Assembly: GCA_019247515.1 (NCBI GenBank)
Contig: JAFAOS010000460.1
Span: forward strand, 1 to 64,000
DNA: 64,000 bases
Reading direction: 5' to 3'
Source of the DNA: Chloroflexota bacterium
GTDB lineage: Bacteria; Chloroflexota; UBA6077; CF-72
The position numbers and the translations under genes are program-made. Below the pieces are notes generated by a model. That model did no database searches and was not told where the DNA came from. It saw only the letters and a program-made list of their open reading frames with translations. How positions within the stretch are numbered: position 1 is the first letter of the stretch; every line of letters starts with the position of its first letter. Positions 35,985 through 44,934 of the stretch are shown here, piece by piece.

Positions 35985-36823
35985 CACGAGGATCGCCGCA
36001 TGAACAGCGCCGCGGTGGCCAACGCGATGCCGGCCATCGCCGCCAGGCCGCGCACCAGCCCCGGCATCATTCGAGTCGACGGCAAGCTCGGCGCCGCCGG
36101 CAGGTTGTAGACTTCGGGCCGATCGGTCAGCAGAAAGAACGCGCGCAGGTCGCCGACTCCACCGGTCGTGCCGAGTCCGCCGTCGGCGGCGGAGTCCCCG
36201 TACACGTAGGCGCTGTCGACTCCCGCCGCGTGCAAGCTCTCTACGCGCCGGCGGGCCCGATCGTGAAGGTCCTCCAGGGGTCCGAACTGGATCGAATTCG
36301 TGGGGCACGCTTTGGCGCAGGCCGGCTCGAAGCCGCCCTTGAGACGGTCGTAGCACAGCGTGCATTTGTGCGCCTTGCCGTCGTCGAGGTCCAGCTCCAC
36401 CACTCCAAACGGGCAGGCCGGCACACAGTAGCCGCAGCCATTGCAGATGTCCTGCTGGACGACGACCGTTCCGAACTCCGTCCGGAACAGCGCCCCGGTC
36501 GGGCACGCCTCCAGGCAGCCGGCGCGGTCGCAATGCTTGCACACGTCGCTCATCATCAGCCAGTTGCTCTGGAACGGCTGCATGACGGTCGCACCCTCGA
36601 CGTGCTCGACGAAGCGCACGTGCCGCCACGTCGAGGCGGACAACGCACCGGTGTTGTCGTAGCTGTTGCCGGTCAGTCCAATGTTGTCGGCCGGCAGGAG
36701 GTTCCATTCCTTGCACGCGACTTCGCACGCCTTGCAGCCGATGCACAGCGTGGTGTCGGTGAAAAACCCGTATTTGCGGCCGGGTTCGATGCGTACCCCG
36801 GCCGTCAGCTCGGACTCGCTCAT
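35984..36823 (-). CDS. formate dehydrogenase beta subunit, four-cluster ferredoxin (FdnH/FdoH type)
   Basis: 279 aa. Four Cys clusters can be read: CIGCKACEVACKEWN, CKHCDRAGCLEACPTGAL, CNGCGYCVPACPFG and CTLCYDRLKGGFEPACAKACP, enough for four [4Fe-4S] centres passing electrons from the catalytic subunit to the membrane. The C-terminus has one hydrophobic helix (GLVRGLAAMAGIALATAALF), as in FdnH. The ATG at 36823 overlaps the alpha stop (ATGA). An upstream in-frame extension lies inside the alpha gene and was rejected. Confidence 0.9.
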   Translation of the reverse strand: MSESELTAGVRIEPGRKYGFFTDTTLCIGCKACEVACKEWNLLPADNIGLTGNSYDNTGALSASTWRHVRFVEHVEGATVMQPFQSNWLMMSDVCKHCDRAGCLEACPTGALFRTEFGTVVVQQDICNGCGYCVPACPFGVVELDLDDGKAHKCTLCYDRLKGGFEPACAKACPTNSIQFGPLEDLHDRARRRVESLHAAGVDSAYVYGDSAADGGLGTTGGVGDLRAFFLLTDRPEVYNLPAAPSLPSTRMMPGLVRGLAAMAGIALATAALFMRRSS

Positions 36824-39800
36824 AAACCAGCCCCCGCGCCGTTCTGTACGCGGCCAACACCCGTCCGGCCGCGTGCCAGTCGGCCCTTGCGCACGTTGCA
36901 CGTGAATGCCTTGCCTTCGTGGATAGAGCTGTTTGGATCGGCCACGATCGCCGACAGGGTGTTGACCACATCACCTGTCGCGTATCCGTGCCAGCCGAAG
37001 TGCCAGGGCAGCCCGACCTGATGGATGGTCCGTCCGTCGATCTCGAGCGGCCGCAGGCGATCGGTGACGAGCGCTTTGGCTTCGATCTCGCCACGCGCCG
37101 TCGACACCACCACCCAGTCCAGGTTTTGGACCTGGAGCGCTTCGGCCAGCGCGTGTGAAATTTCGGCGAACGCCTCGGGCTGCAATTCCGCCGTACTCGG
37201 CACCAGGCGGGTGGGAATACCTCCGGAGTGGTGCTCCGTCAGGCGATAGGTGGTGATGACATACGGGTAGCGGGGGTCGCCCACCGCGTGGTACGGGTTG
37301 TCTGGCCGGGCCCACTTCTTGGCGACCGGATTGTCCTGGCGCACATACATCTGGTTCTTCACCGGTGACTCCACCGGCTCGTAATGGGTAGGCAGCGGGC
37401 CGTCCTTCAATCCAGAAGGCACGAAAAGCCACGCCTTGCCGTCAGCAGCCATAATGAACGGCGACTTGCCGTCGAGCGCATCCATGCCGGACAGCGGACC
37501 GTTGTCGAAGTCGGGCTCGTAATCCGGCCTTTTGTCGAGCACGAAATCGGGCTTGTCCGCGCCGACCCAGGCGCCCTTCTTCTCCGGACCGCCGTCCGGG
37601 TCCCAGTAGACGTACTTCTTGCGCTCGGACCACGGCTTGCCGGACGGATCGGCCGAGGCACGGTTGTACATGATCCGCCGGTTGCTCGGCCAGGCAAACC
37701 CCCAACCCAGGTGCGTGCCTGGCCCGTCCGGTGGGTCGGGCGTGCGCGAGCGTGCCTGGTTGTGGTCGTTGCTCGGATACACACCGGTATAGATCCAGAC
37801 CCCGCACGCGGTCGTGCCGTCGTCCTTCAGGTCTCTGTAGTCGGCGATCTGCTCGCGCTCCGGCCAGGTGTAGCCGTTGATCTCCTTGAGGATGGCTTCT
37901 GCGGAGGGCTCCTGGCGTGGTCCGCTGGTCGGGTAGTCCCACGTGAGGGCTTGAATGGGTTGGTCCCTGGGGTCGAGGCTGTCGGCGTACAGCTCCTTGA
38001 GCCTGCGGCCGAGGTGATAGAAGAACCACAGGTCCGACCGGCAGTCGCCGGGCGGCTCGACGACCTTGTCGTGCCACTGCACCAGGCGCTGGGTGTTGGT
38101 GAACGTGCCCTCCTTCTCGCCGGGCATCGCCGCGGGCATCAGGAAGATCTCGGTCTTGATGTCCCGCGGACGCAGGTCGCCGGCGAGCGCCTCCGGGGAA
38201 CGGTACCAGTAGGAGGCGGTTTCATTCTCGAACATCTCGCGCACGACCATCCATTCGAGGTTGGGCAGCGACTCGCGAATCATGTGGGTGTTGTGCCCGC
38301 CGACAACCGGGTTCTGTCCAACCAGCAGCAGGCCGCGAATGGCGCAGTCGCGAATGGCGAGCATCATCGGCAGTTGCGAGTGGTCGCCAATCAGCTTCGG
38401 CAGAAATTGATAATTCCACTCGCCGCGGGGATCGACGCTGTCGCCATACCACGCGCGCAGCAGGCTGACCACGTACTTGGGGAAGTTGTGCCACCACCCC
38501 GTCGGCGGCGCCTCGGACTCGAGGTAGTCGCGTAGCGAGGTGTGCGGCTGACGCGCGCTCGGCTGCGGCAGGTAGCCTGGCAACAGGTTGTACAGCGTGG
38601 GCACGTCCGTGCTGCCCTGGATGCTGCAGTGGCCGCGCAGTGCGAGGATGCCGCCGCCGGGCCGGCCGATGTTGCCCAGGAGCGTCTGGATGATTGCGGC
38701 GGCGCGGATCATCTGTACGCCGGTGGTGTGGTGGGTCCAGCCGACGGCGTAGCACCACGCCATCGTCCTGTCGGGTCCGGAGTTGCTGCAGATCGTCTCG
38801 GCTACCTTCAAGAAGGTTTCGCGTGGACAGCCCGTGACGCTCTCGACGACCTCCGGCGTATACGCGGCATAGTGTCGGCGGAGGATCTGATACACGCAGC
38901 GGGGGTCTTGCAGCGTCGGATCGCGCGGCGGCGCCTGTTTCGTGAGCAGGTGCGCTTTCTTTTTCCGCTGTTCGGGATCGCTGGTCTCGTGACTGTAGTG
39001 CTCGGCCAACGACGCGGGAACATCCATCCCGCGGTACTGCCACGTGTCGCCGGCGTAGTCGACTTTGTCGGCTTCCCATCCGGAGAAATAGCCGTCCAGC
39101 TCACCCGGATTGGCATAGCCATCCTCGATAATCGTCGAAATGTTGGTGTAATTGAGCACGTACTCCTTGAACCAGCGATCGTGTTCGAGGATGTAGTTGA
39201 TCAGCCCGCCCAGGAAGGCGAGGTCAGAGCCCGCGCGCACCGGTGCGTAGATGTCCGCCAGCGCCGAGGTACGGGTAAAGCGCGGATCGGCATGAATGAT
39301 CGTGGCCCCGTTCTTTTCCTTCGCCTGGAGTACGAAGCGGAAGGCAATCGGATGGTTTTCGGCCATGTTCGAGCCCATGATCATGACGCAATCGGCGTTG
39401 GCGACGTCCCACTGGGCGGTCGTCGCCGCGCCGCGCCCGAAGCTGGAGCCCAGACTGGGCACCGACGAGCTATGTCATATGCGGGCCTGGTTTTCGATGA
39501 ACACCATGCCCAGCCCGCCTCCGCACAGCTTCTTGATCAGGTAGTTCTCCTCGTTGTCGCACGTGGCCCCGCCAAGCTCGGCCATGCCCACGGTGTGGTT
39601 GACCAGCGTGCCATTCGGCAATTGCTCGACGAACGTCTCGTCGCGGGTCCGCTTCACGAGCTGCGCGATGCGCTCCATCGCCCACTCGAGCGACACCTCC
39701 TCCCAGCGATCGGAGAATGGGCGGCGGTACTTGACTTTCGTGAGCCGGTTGGGGTTCTGAATCCAGCTCAGCGTCGCCGCGCCCTTGGGACACAGGGTGC

Positions 39801-40053
39801 CCTGATTGATAGGGCTGCGCGGATCGCCCTCGACATGGATGATGTCGTTTCCGCGAGCGTAAACGAGCTGGGCACAGCCGACCGCGCAGTACGGGCAGAT
39901 GCTGCTGCCGATCCTGTCGGCCGTCTCGAGACGCGGCCGCAGATGGCGCGACCCGCTGGACTCGGCGGCGGTGGAGAACGGACTCTGGCCACGAAGCTGA
40001 CGCGGCACCGCCCAATCGCGCAAGGCCTCCGCGACCTGACGGCCCGAGACCAC
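36820..40053 (-). CDS. formate dehydrogenase alpha subunit, selenocysteine-containing, read through UGA 39475-39477
   Basis: 1077 aa when the in-frame TGA at 39475-39477 is read as selenocysteine (residue 193; E. coli FdnG has Sec196). The context is ENQARI-Sec-HSSSVPSLG, matching the FdnG active site. The N-terminal [4Fe-4S] motif is CPYCAVGC with a fourth Cys in GTLCPKG. Downstream segments such as DPRFTRTSALADIYAPVR, GWTHHTTGVQ and ALRGHCSIQGSTD follow the FdnG order to the C-terminal molybdopterin domain. It oxidises formate (or reduces CO2) at a Mo- or W-bis-MGD site. GTG 40053 overlaps the upstream stop (TAGTG). No Tat signal is visible, unlike FdnG, suggesting a cytoplasmic enzyme. Confidence 0.92.
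39445..39477 (-). promoter_or_regulatory. UGA selenocysteine codon and bacterial SECIS hairpin candidate
   Basis: After the UGA (39477-39475) comes an 11-nt spacer and then GGUGCCCAGUCUGGGCUCC (39463-39445). This folds as GG/CC, a U-U mismatch, a GCCCA/UGGGC stem and a GUC loop. The E. coli fdhF element likewise has an 11-nt spacer, an unpaired U in the stem and a GU-containing apical loop. Such a structure recruits SelB with Sec-tRNA. The fold is by eye. Confidence 0.75.
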
Positions 40054-40274
40054 TAGCGATCGACCTCGCGCACGTCGACGACGACCCCACCAGTGAGGTT
40101 CGGCTGGCCGTCGAAGCGCACCGCCAGACGCGCCCCGCGGGTCTGGTAATCGGACAGCTGGTCGGTGCCCAATCGGGTGCGGTTGGTGAGCGTGAGCAGG
40201 TACACCTGGCCCGAGTCGGTGAGCAGCCGCAGGCGTTGCTCCTGGTGCGCAATCACTCTGCCGCTGACTTCCAC
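40053..40274 (-). CDS. small beta-rich protein preceding the formate dehydrogenase gene
   Basis: 73 aa from GTG 40274. It has alternating polar and hydrophobic residues (QRLRLLTDSGQVYLLTL; GARLAVRFDGQPNLTGGVVVDVRE), suggesting a small beta-barrel or OB-like fold. It has no Cys and no signal peptide. Its TAG stop overlaps the GTG start of the selenoprotein gene, so it is translationally coupled to it. No family is recognised; a role in assembly or regulation of the dehydrogenase is inferred from position. Confidence 0.65.
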   Translation of the reverse strand: MEVSGRVIAHQEQRLRLLTDSGQVYLLTLTNRTRLGTDQLSDYQTRGARLAVRFDGQPNLTGGVVVDVREVDR

Positions 40275-40310
40275 TCCTTTTCACGCTACCTGGCACGATG
40301 GGCGCGCAAC

Positions 40311-40324
40311 TTGATTAAAGTCAC
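40311..40324. promoter_or_regulatory. weak CRP/FNR-like site upstream of the formate dehydrogenase operon
   Basis: TTGATTAAAGTCAC resembles the FNR box TTGAT-N4-ATCAA: one perfect half, and 3 of 5 matches in the other. It lies about 37 nt before the first gene of the operon and could allow oxygen- or CRP-type control. A single degenerate match, so low weight. Confidence 0.25.
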
Positions 40325-40340
40325 GTTTCGCACCGAAGAA

Positions 40341-41105
40341 CTACTGCGTCGCCGTCGCGATGCAACGCCGCAGCTCCTCGACCGCCGCGGGGTCGCCCTC
40401 CACCTCGACATGGCTCGGCTCGCCGAAACCCGACCGGTTCCAGACCCACCGCAGCACGGCCGCCGGCGGGCCGCTCAACGTCACGTCGGGCAACGCCTGG
40501 CCCGCGCCATCCTCGATGCTGACCGCGCCCGGGCGCGTACTTACCCGCCACGCGGCGCCATCGGTGCGCACCGCGTACGTCCGCCCCGGCGAGTGGGCCA
40601 GGACGTCGGTGAAGTAGCTGCTCCACTCCGAGACGCCGTACGCCACGAAGACTTTCAGCAGCTCGTCGATGCCGTCGACGGCGAGGTCGTCCGGGATCGG
40701 CGCGACCGGCTGCCGAGTTCCCAGCTCCGCGTCGATGCGATGGATGACCGTCTCGTGCGCCATCCGTCGGATCCAGAAGCCCACGCTTTGATCCGGCCGG
40801 TACCAGGAGCCAGCGTGATCCTCCGGCCTATGGACGGCGAATTCGGAACGCAGGTCGGCATACGCTCGGTCGAGCAGCGCCAGCGGCTCCTCTTCGGCGC
40901 GCTCCTCCGGCGGCCAGGACTCCGGCTCGACGCCCTTGCGCATCGCGACGGTCTTCTGCAGGTAGACCTCGCCAACGTGGCGGGTCAGGTCGGCGACGCT
41001 CCAGCCCGGGCAGCTCGGCACTGGCGCGCCCAGGTCGCCCGCCACGACGGACCGCAAGCGGTCGAAGTCGGCCGCGAGGCACTCGAGGAAGCGCGAATAC
41101 TCCAT
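40341..41105 (-). CDS. maleylpyruvate isomerase family (DinB-like, mycothiol-dependent) protein
   Basis: 254 aa. The N-terminal MDMPI/DinB helical bundle has CPGWSVADLTRHVGEVY and MAHETVIHRIDAEL, supplying the three His metal ligands of this fold. The C-terminal ~90 residues form the usual SCP2-like domain (DVTLSGPPAAVLRWVWNR). Relatives use mycothiol as cofactor, so it may catalyse a thiol-dependent isomerisation or transfer, or be a metal-binding homologue. The ATG at 41105 (MEYSRFLECL) fits homologues. It lies upstream of the formate dehydrogenase operon on the same strand but is separated from it by a 66-nt gap. Confidence 0.8.
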   Translation of the reverse strand: MEYSRFLECLAADFDRLRSVVAGDLGAPVPSCPGWSVADLTRHVGEVYLQKTVAMRKGVEPESWPPEERAEEEPLALLDRAYADLRSEFAVHRPEDHAGSWYRPDQSVGFWIRRMAHETVIHRIDAELGTRQPVAPIPDDLAVDGIDELLKVFVAYGVSEWSSYFTDVLAHSPGRTYAVRTDGAAWRVSTRPGAVSIEDGAGQALPDVTLSGPPAAVLRWVWNRSGFGEPSHVEVEGDPAAVEELRRCIATATQ

Positions 41106-41169
41106 GCCGAACGGTAACCGTACATCTGACGCGGACGCAACGCGCGCGTGCCTGCCACAATGGGCCGAC

Positions 41170-42390
41170 ATGGCCGACGTCTCGACGCATACCGCCAGCC
41201 TGCGCTTCCTGGGTTACTCGGACCAGGGCGGACGCCCCCACGGCATCCAGATCATGGTCCGCAATGAGCACGCGTATATCGGGCAGGGTCGCTTCGGCGG
41301 CTTCTCCATCGTCGACGTTTCCAACCCCCGCCAGCCGAAGCCGGCCGGCTTCGTGCCGACCGCGCCCGGCACGCTGAACATCCACCTGCAAGTCCACGAC
41401 GACCTGCTGCTGGTGGTCGACGGCGCCAACCTGTTCCGCGTCTACGGCAGTTGGGAAGCGTATTACGCACAGTCGATGCAGGGTTGGTCCAGCGCCCAAC
41501 TGGGGCAGCGCGGTGTCGACTTCATGGCCGGCATGCGCGTCTACGACGTCTCGAAACCCGCCGAGCCGCGGCAGATCGGCTACCTCGACATCGACGGTCT
41601 GGGCCTCCACCGCATCTGGTACGACGGTGGCCGCTACGCCTACGCCTCCGCCTTGCTGGAGGGCTTCACCGACCACATCCTGCTCATCATCGACATGGCC
41701 GACCCGACCCATCCCCGCGAAGCCGGGCGCTGGTGGGTGCCGGGCATGTGGCGCGCCGGCGGCGAGGTCCCATCCTGGAGCAGCGGCCGCGTCGCCCTCC
41801 ACCACGCGCTGGTCGCCGACGGCATTGCCTACGGCTCGTGGCGTGACGGCGGACTGACCATTGTCGACGTCCACGATCCGGCCCACCCGCAGCTGCTGGC
41901 CCACCGCAACTGGCGTCCACCGTTCGGTGGCGGCACGCACTCCGCGCTGCCGCTGCCGGATCGGGGCCTGCTGATCGAGGCCGACGAGGCGGTCCTCGAA
42001 GGCTGCGCGGATGGCACCAAATACGTGTGGGTGTTCGACGTGCGTGAAAAAAGCAATCCCGTGTCGATTGCCACGTTTCCCGTGCCTTCGGAACAGGACT
42101 ACTGCCGCGCCGGCGGAAAGTTCGGTCCGCACAACTTGCACGAAAACCGTTCGGGCAGCTTTCAGAGCTCCGAGATCATTTTCGTGACTTATCAGAACGC
42201 CGGCCTGCGCGTGTTCAGCATTGCCAATCCGTTCCGCCCGGAGGAAATCGCCGCGTTCGTTCCCACGCCGCCGCCCGACCTGACACCCTCACAACCCATC
42301 GCCTCCGCCGATGTCTTCGTCGACCAGCGCGGGCTGGTGTATCTGACGGACGCCGCCTGCGGCTTACATATCCTGGAGTTCGCGCACTAG
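41170..42390 (+). CDS. LVIVD-repeat beta-propeller-like protein
   Basis: 406 aa made of repeats of the form AYIGQGRFGGFSIVDVSNP, AGMRVYDVSKP, ILLIIDMADPTHP, GGLTIVDVHDPAHP, YVWVFDVREKSNP and AGLRVFSIANPFRP. This is the LVIVD repeat, expected to form a propeller. There is no signal peptide. GTHSALPLPDRGLLIEADE and KFGPHNLHENR provide conserved His/Glu/Asp residues that could bind metal. The ATG at 41170 was chosen because the upstream part overlaps the divergent gene. Function unknown. Confidence 0.75.
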   Translation: MADVSTHTASLRFLGYSDQGGRPHGIQIMVRNEHAYIGQGRFGGFSIVDVSNPRQPKPAGFVPTAPGTLNIHLQVHDDLLLVVDGANLFRVYGSWEAYYAQSMQGWSSAQLGQRGVDFMAGMRVYDVSKPAEPRQIGYLDIDGLGLHRIWYDGGRYAYASALLEGFTDHILLIIDMADPTHPREAGRWWVPGMWRAGGEVPSWSSGRVALHHALVADGIAYGSWRDGGLTIVDVHDPAHPQLLAHRNWRPPFGGGTHSALPLPDRGLLIEADEAVLEGCADGTKYVWVFDVREKSNPVSIATFPVPSEQDYCRAGGKFGPHNLHENRSGSFQSSEIIFVTYQNAGLRVFSIANPFRPEEIAAFVPTPPPDLTPSQPIASADVFVDQRGLVYLTDAACGLHILEFAH

Positions 42391-42398
42391 CGCAACTC

Positions 42399-42510
42399 CC
42401 TCTCCATCTGGGAGAGGGCCGGGGTGAGGGCTCACTGGACGCGCTGATACGTGGCCCTCTCCCGCCGCTAGCGCGGCGACCTCTCCCAGAGGGAGAGGTG
42501 GAGAGGTGGT
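42399..42510. repeat. interspersed inverted-repeat element, CCTCTCCC/GGGAGAGG family (copy 2)
   Basis: The gap between two genes holds CCCTCTCC, GGGAGAGGGCCGGGGTGAGG, a central GC-rich part GCCGCTAGCGCGGC, and then CCTCTCCCAGAGGGAGAGG. The same arms and the GGTGAGGGC core occur at 16669-16826. Placed after a gene end, it may double as a terminator. Confidence 0.6.
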
Positions 42511-42538
42511 AGAGTGGGTCCCCTCTGGGGAAACCTTT

Positions 42539-42844
42539 CTACGCGGCGCGAGGTTCGGCGCCCGTGTCTGCCTCCGGCAACCAGTCGATCCGTGCCCTGG
42601 CGCTCACCGGGTGCGCGCGCAGCAGGCGCACCAGCCGACCTCGCAGCCGGCGGTCCAGCACAATCAGATCGGGACCGACGGAGGTGGCCATCCGCAAACA
42701 CCCGCCCGCGTCCCGCGCGCGCATGACCACCGCGCCGCGGCGCCGCCAGCGCTCGCTCTCGGCTTCGGTCTGCTCGCGGTCCACGCCGGCAACCACAACC
42801 AGCGCTCGGCCGCGGCGCGCTGTCTCCAGACTGATCACCTGCAT
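42539..42844 (-). CDS. receiver-like small protein
   Basis: 101 aa from ATG 42844 (MQVISLET). The layout is that of a degenerate response-regulator receiver: strand GRALVVVAGVD, helix, strand AVVMRAR, then DLIVLDRRL with an Asp at the usual phospho-acceptor position, then helix LVRLLRAHP. The C-terminal half of a normal receiver (Thr and Lys strands) is short or missing. It could be a stand-alone degenerate receiver. The orphan GAF kinase at 28-29 kb is a conceivable but untested partner. Confidence 0.45.
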   Translation of the reverse strand: MQVISLETARRGRALVVVAGVDREQTEAESERWRRRGAVVMRARDAGGCLRMATSVGPDLIVLDRRLRGRLVRLLRAHPVSARARIDWLPEADTGAEPRAA

Positions 42845-42939
42845 CTGCCGCCAGCCTCGCACGTGCCCTCAGCGCGCGCATCACCCGACTGACCGGTTGG
42901 CGCCCCGCCTCCTGGCCAGGTGAGCCCCTCTGCCGTGCC

Positions 42940-43899
42940 TCAAGCGAGAAGGTGTGCAAGCCAGCCCCGTGCGACGTCGCCCTGCGCGGCCTGGAATTGC
43001 CGCAGGAACGGCAGGCCCGGTGGCGGCGGCTGGAGCGCGCCCCACGTAAAGAAGCCGGCGATGGCCGCCACCGCGGGCAGCAGTTGCCGCCGCTCGGGGA
43101 GCTCGCCAGGATACAGCGCGAGCACGTCGTCGGGTGTCGGACCACCCTGCATGGCCACGCTCGGCGCAAAGAACAGCACGTCCAGCCAGGCGGCACCCTG
43201 GCGGGCGTGCGGCCAGTCGACAAAAGCAACGGAGTCCGGCGCGAGAAGCACGTTGTCGGCGCGAATGTCCAGGTGGACCAGGGCGTCGCCGGCCAGCGCG
43301 GCGGGCGCCTGGTTTTCGAGCGACATGAGCTGCTCCAGATTCTCGCGACACCAGTCATCCAGCCTGGTGGATTGCTCGGCGGCAAGTCGGGTCCAGTAAT
43401 TGCCGAGCAGGCCCGAGCTGGTGACGTCACCCGCGTACTCGAGCGGTACGGGAGTTGGCGTCAAATACTCGCCGAGCTCCGCCAGTCCGTGCAAAACGCG
43501 CTCCAGCTCCGCGCGTCGCCACGGGAGTTGCGGTGGCGCGCCCGTCAGCTCGCCAAACATCAGCACCACCCAACCGGTCTGAGCGTCGTCGAGCGACCAC
43601 AGCAGCCTGGGCACCGGGGCCCGGGCGGGCAGGCGCTGGGTGATCAGAATCTCACGGCGGTGGATCCCCGCGGCGTCAGGATTGGGCAGCGGTCCAGCCG
43701 CCTTGAGAAACACACGCCGCCCGTCATCCGCGATGGCAATCCCGGCGACTCCAGGCGAAAACCCGCCAGGCCGCGACTCCACGCGCGAAATGGGCCTGCC
43801 GAGAAACGCCTCCGTCCGCGCCCGCACGGACGCGGGCACCTCAGTCCACAACAGACGTGAGCCGCCGTGTCCCGCGAGGACGTCCCAGGGTACATCCAT
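42940..43899 (-). CDS. aminoglycoside-phosphotransferase-family kinase
   Basis: 319 aa APH/choline-kinase-like protein. A Lys in RRVFLKAAG could bind ATP; the catalytic loop is LVHLDIRADNVLL (HxDxxxxN) and the metal-binding motif is VAFVDWPHA. The length fits the family. Substrates range from antibiotics to small metabolites, and nothing here indicates resistance. ATG 43899 chosen; GTG one codon earlier is possible. It lies 12 nt beyond the end of the peptide-importer operon on the same strand. Confidence 0.85.
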   Translation of the reverse strand: MDVPWDVLAGHGGSRLLWTEVPASVRARTEAFLGRPISRVESRPGGFSPGVAGIAIADDGRRVFLKAAGPLPNPDAAGIHRREILITQRLPARAPVPRLLWSLDDAQTGWVVLMFGELTGAPPQLPWRRAELERVLHGLAELGEYLTPTPVPLEYAGDVTSSGLLGNYWTRLAAEQSTRLDDWCRENLEQLMSLENQAPAALAGDALVHLDIRADNVLLAPDSVAFVDWPHARQGAAWLDVLFFAPSVAMQGGPTPDDVLALYPGELPERRQLLPAVAAIAGFFTWGALQPPPPGLPFLRQFQAAQGDVARGWLAHLLA

Positions 43900-43911
43900 C
43901 ACGCCGCTTAC

Positions 43912-44934
43912 TTACTGATCGACGCCTGCCAGCTCGAGCGTTTCGGCAAAGTGGCACGCGGCCTGGTGGCCGCCGTGCACTTCGCGCAGCGGCGGGGCCT
44001 CGCGCCCGCAGATTTCTTCCGCGTAGCGGCAGCGGGTGTGGAACGCGCAGCCTGGTGGCGGATTCGCCGGATTCGGCACGTCACCCGGCAGCACGATCCG
44101 CTGCTTGTTCTGTCGTGGCGAGCTCTTCGGAATCGCCGACAGCAGCGCCTCGGTATACGGGTGCTTCGGGGTGCGATACAGCTCTTCGGACGCGGCCAGC
44201 TCGACGATTTTGCCCAGGTACATCACCGCCACCCGGTCACTGATATGCTCCACCACCGACAGGTCATGGGCAATGAACAGGTACGCGAGGTGGAACTCCG
44301 CCTGCAGGTCCTTGAGCAAGTTCAGCACCTGCGCCTGGATGCTGACGTCGAGCGCGGAGACCGGCTCATCGCACACGACCAGCTTCGGACGCAGCGCGAG
44401 CGCGCGCGCGATCCCGATGCGCTGCCGCTGACCACCACTGAATGCGTGCGGAAAGCGGTTCATGTACTGCGCGCGCAGTCCGACGCGCTGCAGCAGGTCG
44501 CGGACCTGCGCCTTGAGCTCGTTGCCCCGCGCCATGCCGTGGATGGCCAGCGGCTCCGAAACAATGTCGTACACGGTCATCCGCGGGTCCAGCGACGAGA
44601 ACGGGTCCTGAAAGATGACCTGCAGCTCCTTGCGGTATGGCTTCATCGCCCGCCGCGACAGCGGCGTCAGGTCGACCATGCTGCCGTTGTGGCGGAACAG
44701 GACCTGCCCGCCGGTCGGCTGGCTGGCGCGCAGGATCATCCTGCCGGTGGTCGTCTTGCCGGATCCGGACTCACCGACCAGGCCAACGGTTTCGCCCTCA
44801 TCGATGGTGAAGCTCACCCCATCGACCGCTTTGACGTGGCCGACGACGCGGCGCATGAGTCCGCGCTGAATGGGAAAGTACTTCTTGAGGTCGCGTACTT
44901 CGAGGAGGACCTGTCCGGCGTCGACCACGGTCAC
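43912..44934 (-). CDS. oligopeptide ABC transporter ATP-binding protein (OppF type)
   Basis: 340 aa. Walker [11 protein letters not shown]-loop [13 protein letters not shown], signature [15 protein letters not shown] and Walker [14 protein letters not shown]. The C-terminal Opp/Dpp Cys motif is [11 protein letters not shown]...AEEIC, which in relatives can hold an Fe-S cluster. GTG 44934 overlaps the OppD-type stop by 4 nt. It works with the OppD-type partner as a heterodimeric ATPase for the permease pair. Confidence 0.9.
   Translation of the reverse strand: MTVVDAGQVLLEVRDLKKYFPIQRGLMRRVVGHVKAVDGVSFTIDEGETVGLVGESGSGKTTTGRMILRASQPTGGQVLFRHNGSMVDLTPLSRRAMKPYRKELQVIFQDPFSSLDPRMTVYDIVSEPLAIHGMARGNELKAQVRDLLQRVGLRAQYMNRFPHAFSGGQRQRIGIARALALRPKLVVCDEPVSALDVSIQAQVLNLLKDLQAEFHLAYLFIAHDLSVVEHISDRVAVMYLGKIVELAASEELYRTPKHPYTEALLSAIPKSSPRQNKQRIVLPGDVPNPANPPPGCAFHTRCRYAEEICGREAPPLREVHGGHQAACHFAETLELAGVDQ

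Noticed and set aside
39475..39477. Interpretation of the TGA as a nonsense mutation or frameshift splitting the dehydrogenase
   Set aside because: Position, flanking residues and the downstream hairpin match a selenocysteine site, and both sides are fully conserved.
38542..40056. 504-codon forward open frame opposite the formate dehydrogenase gene
   Set aside because: Pure antisense shadow; the reverse strand matches FdnG along its whole length, including across the UGA.
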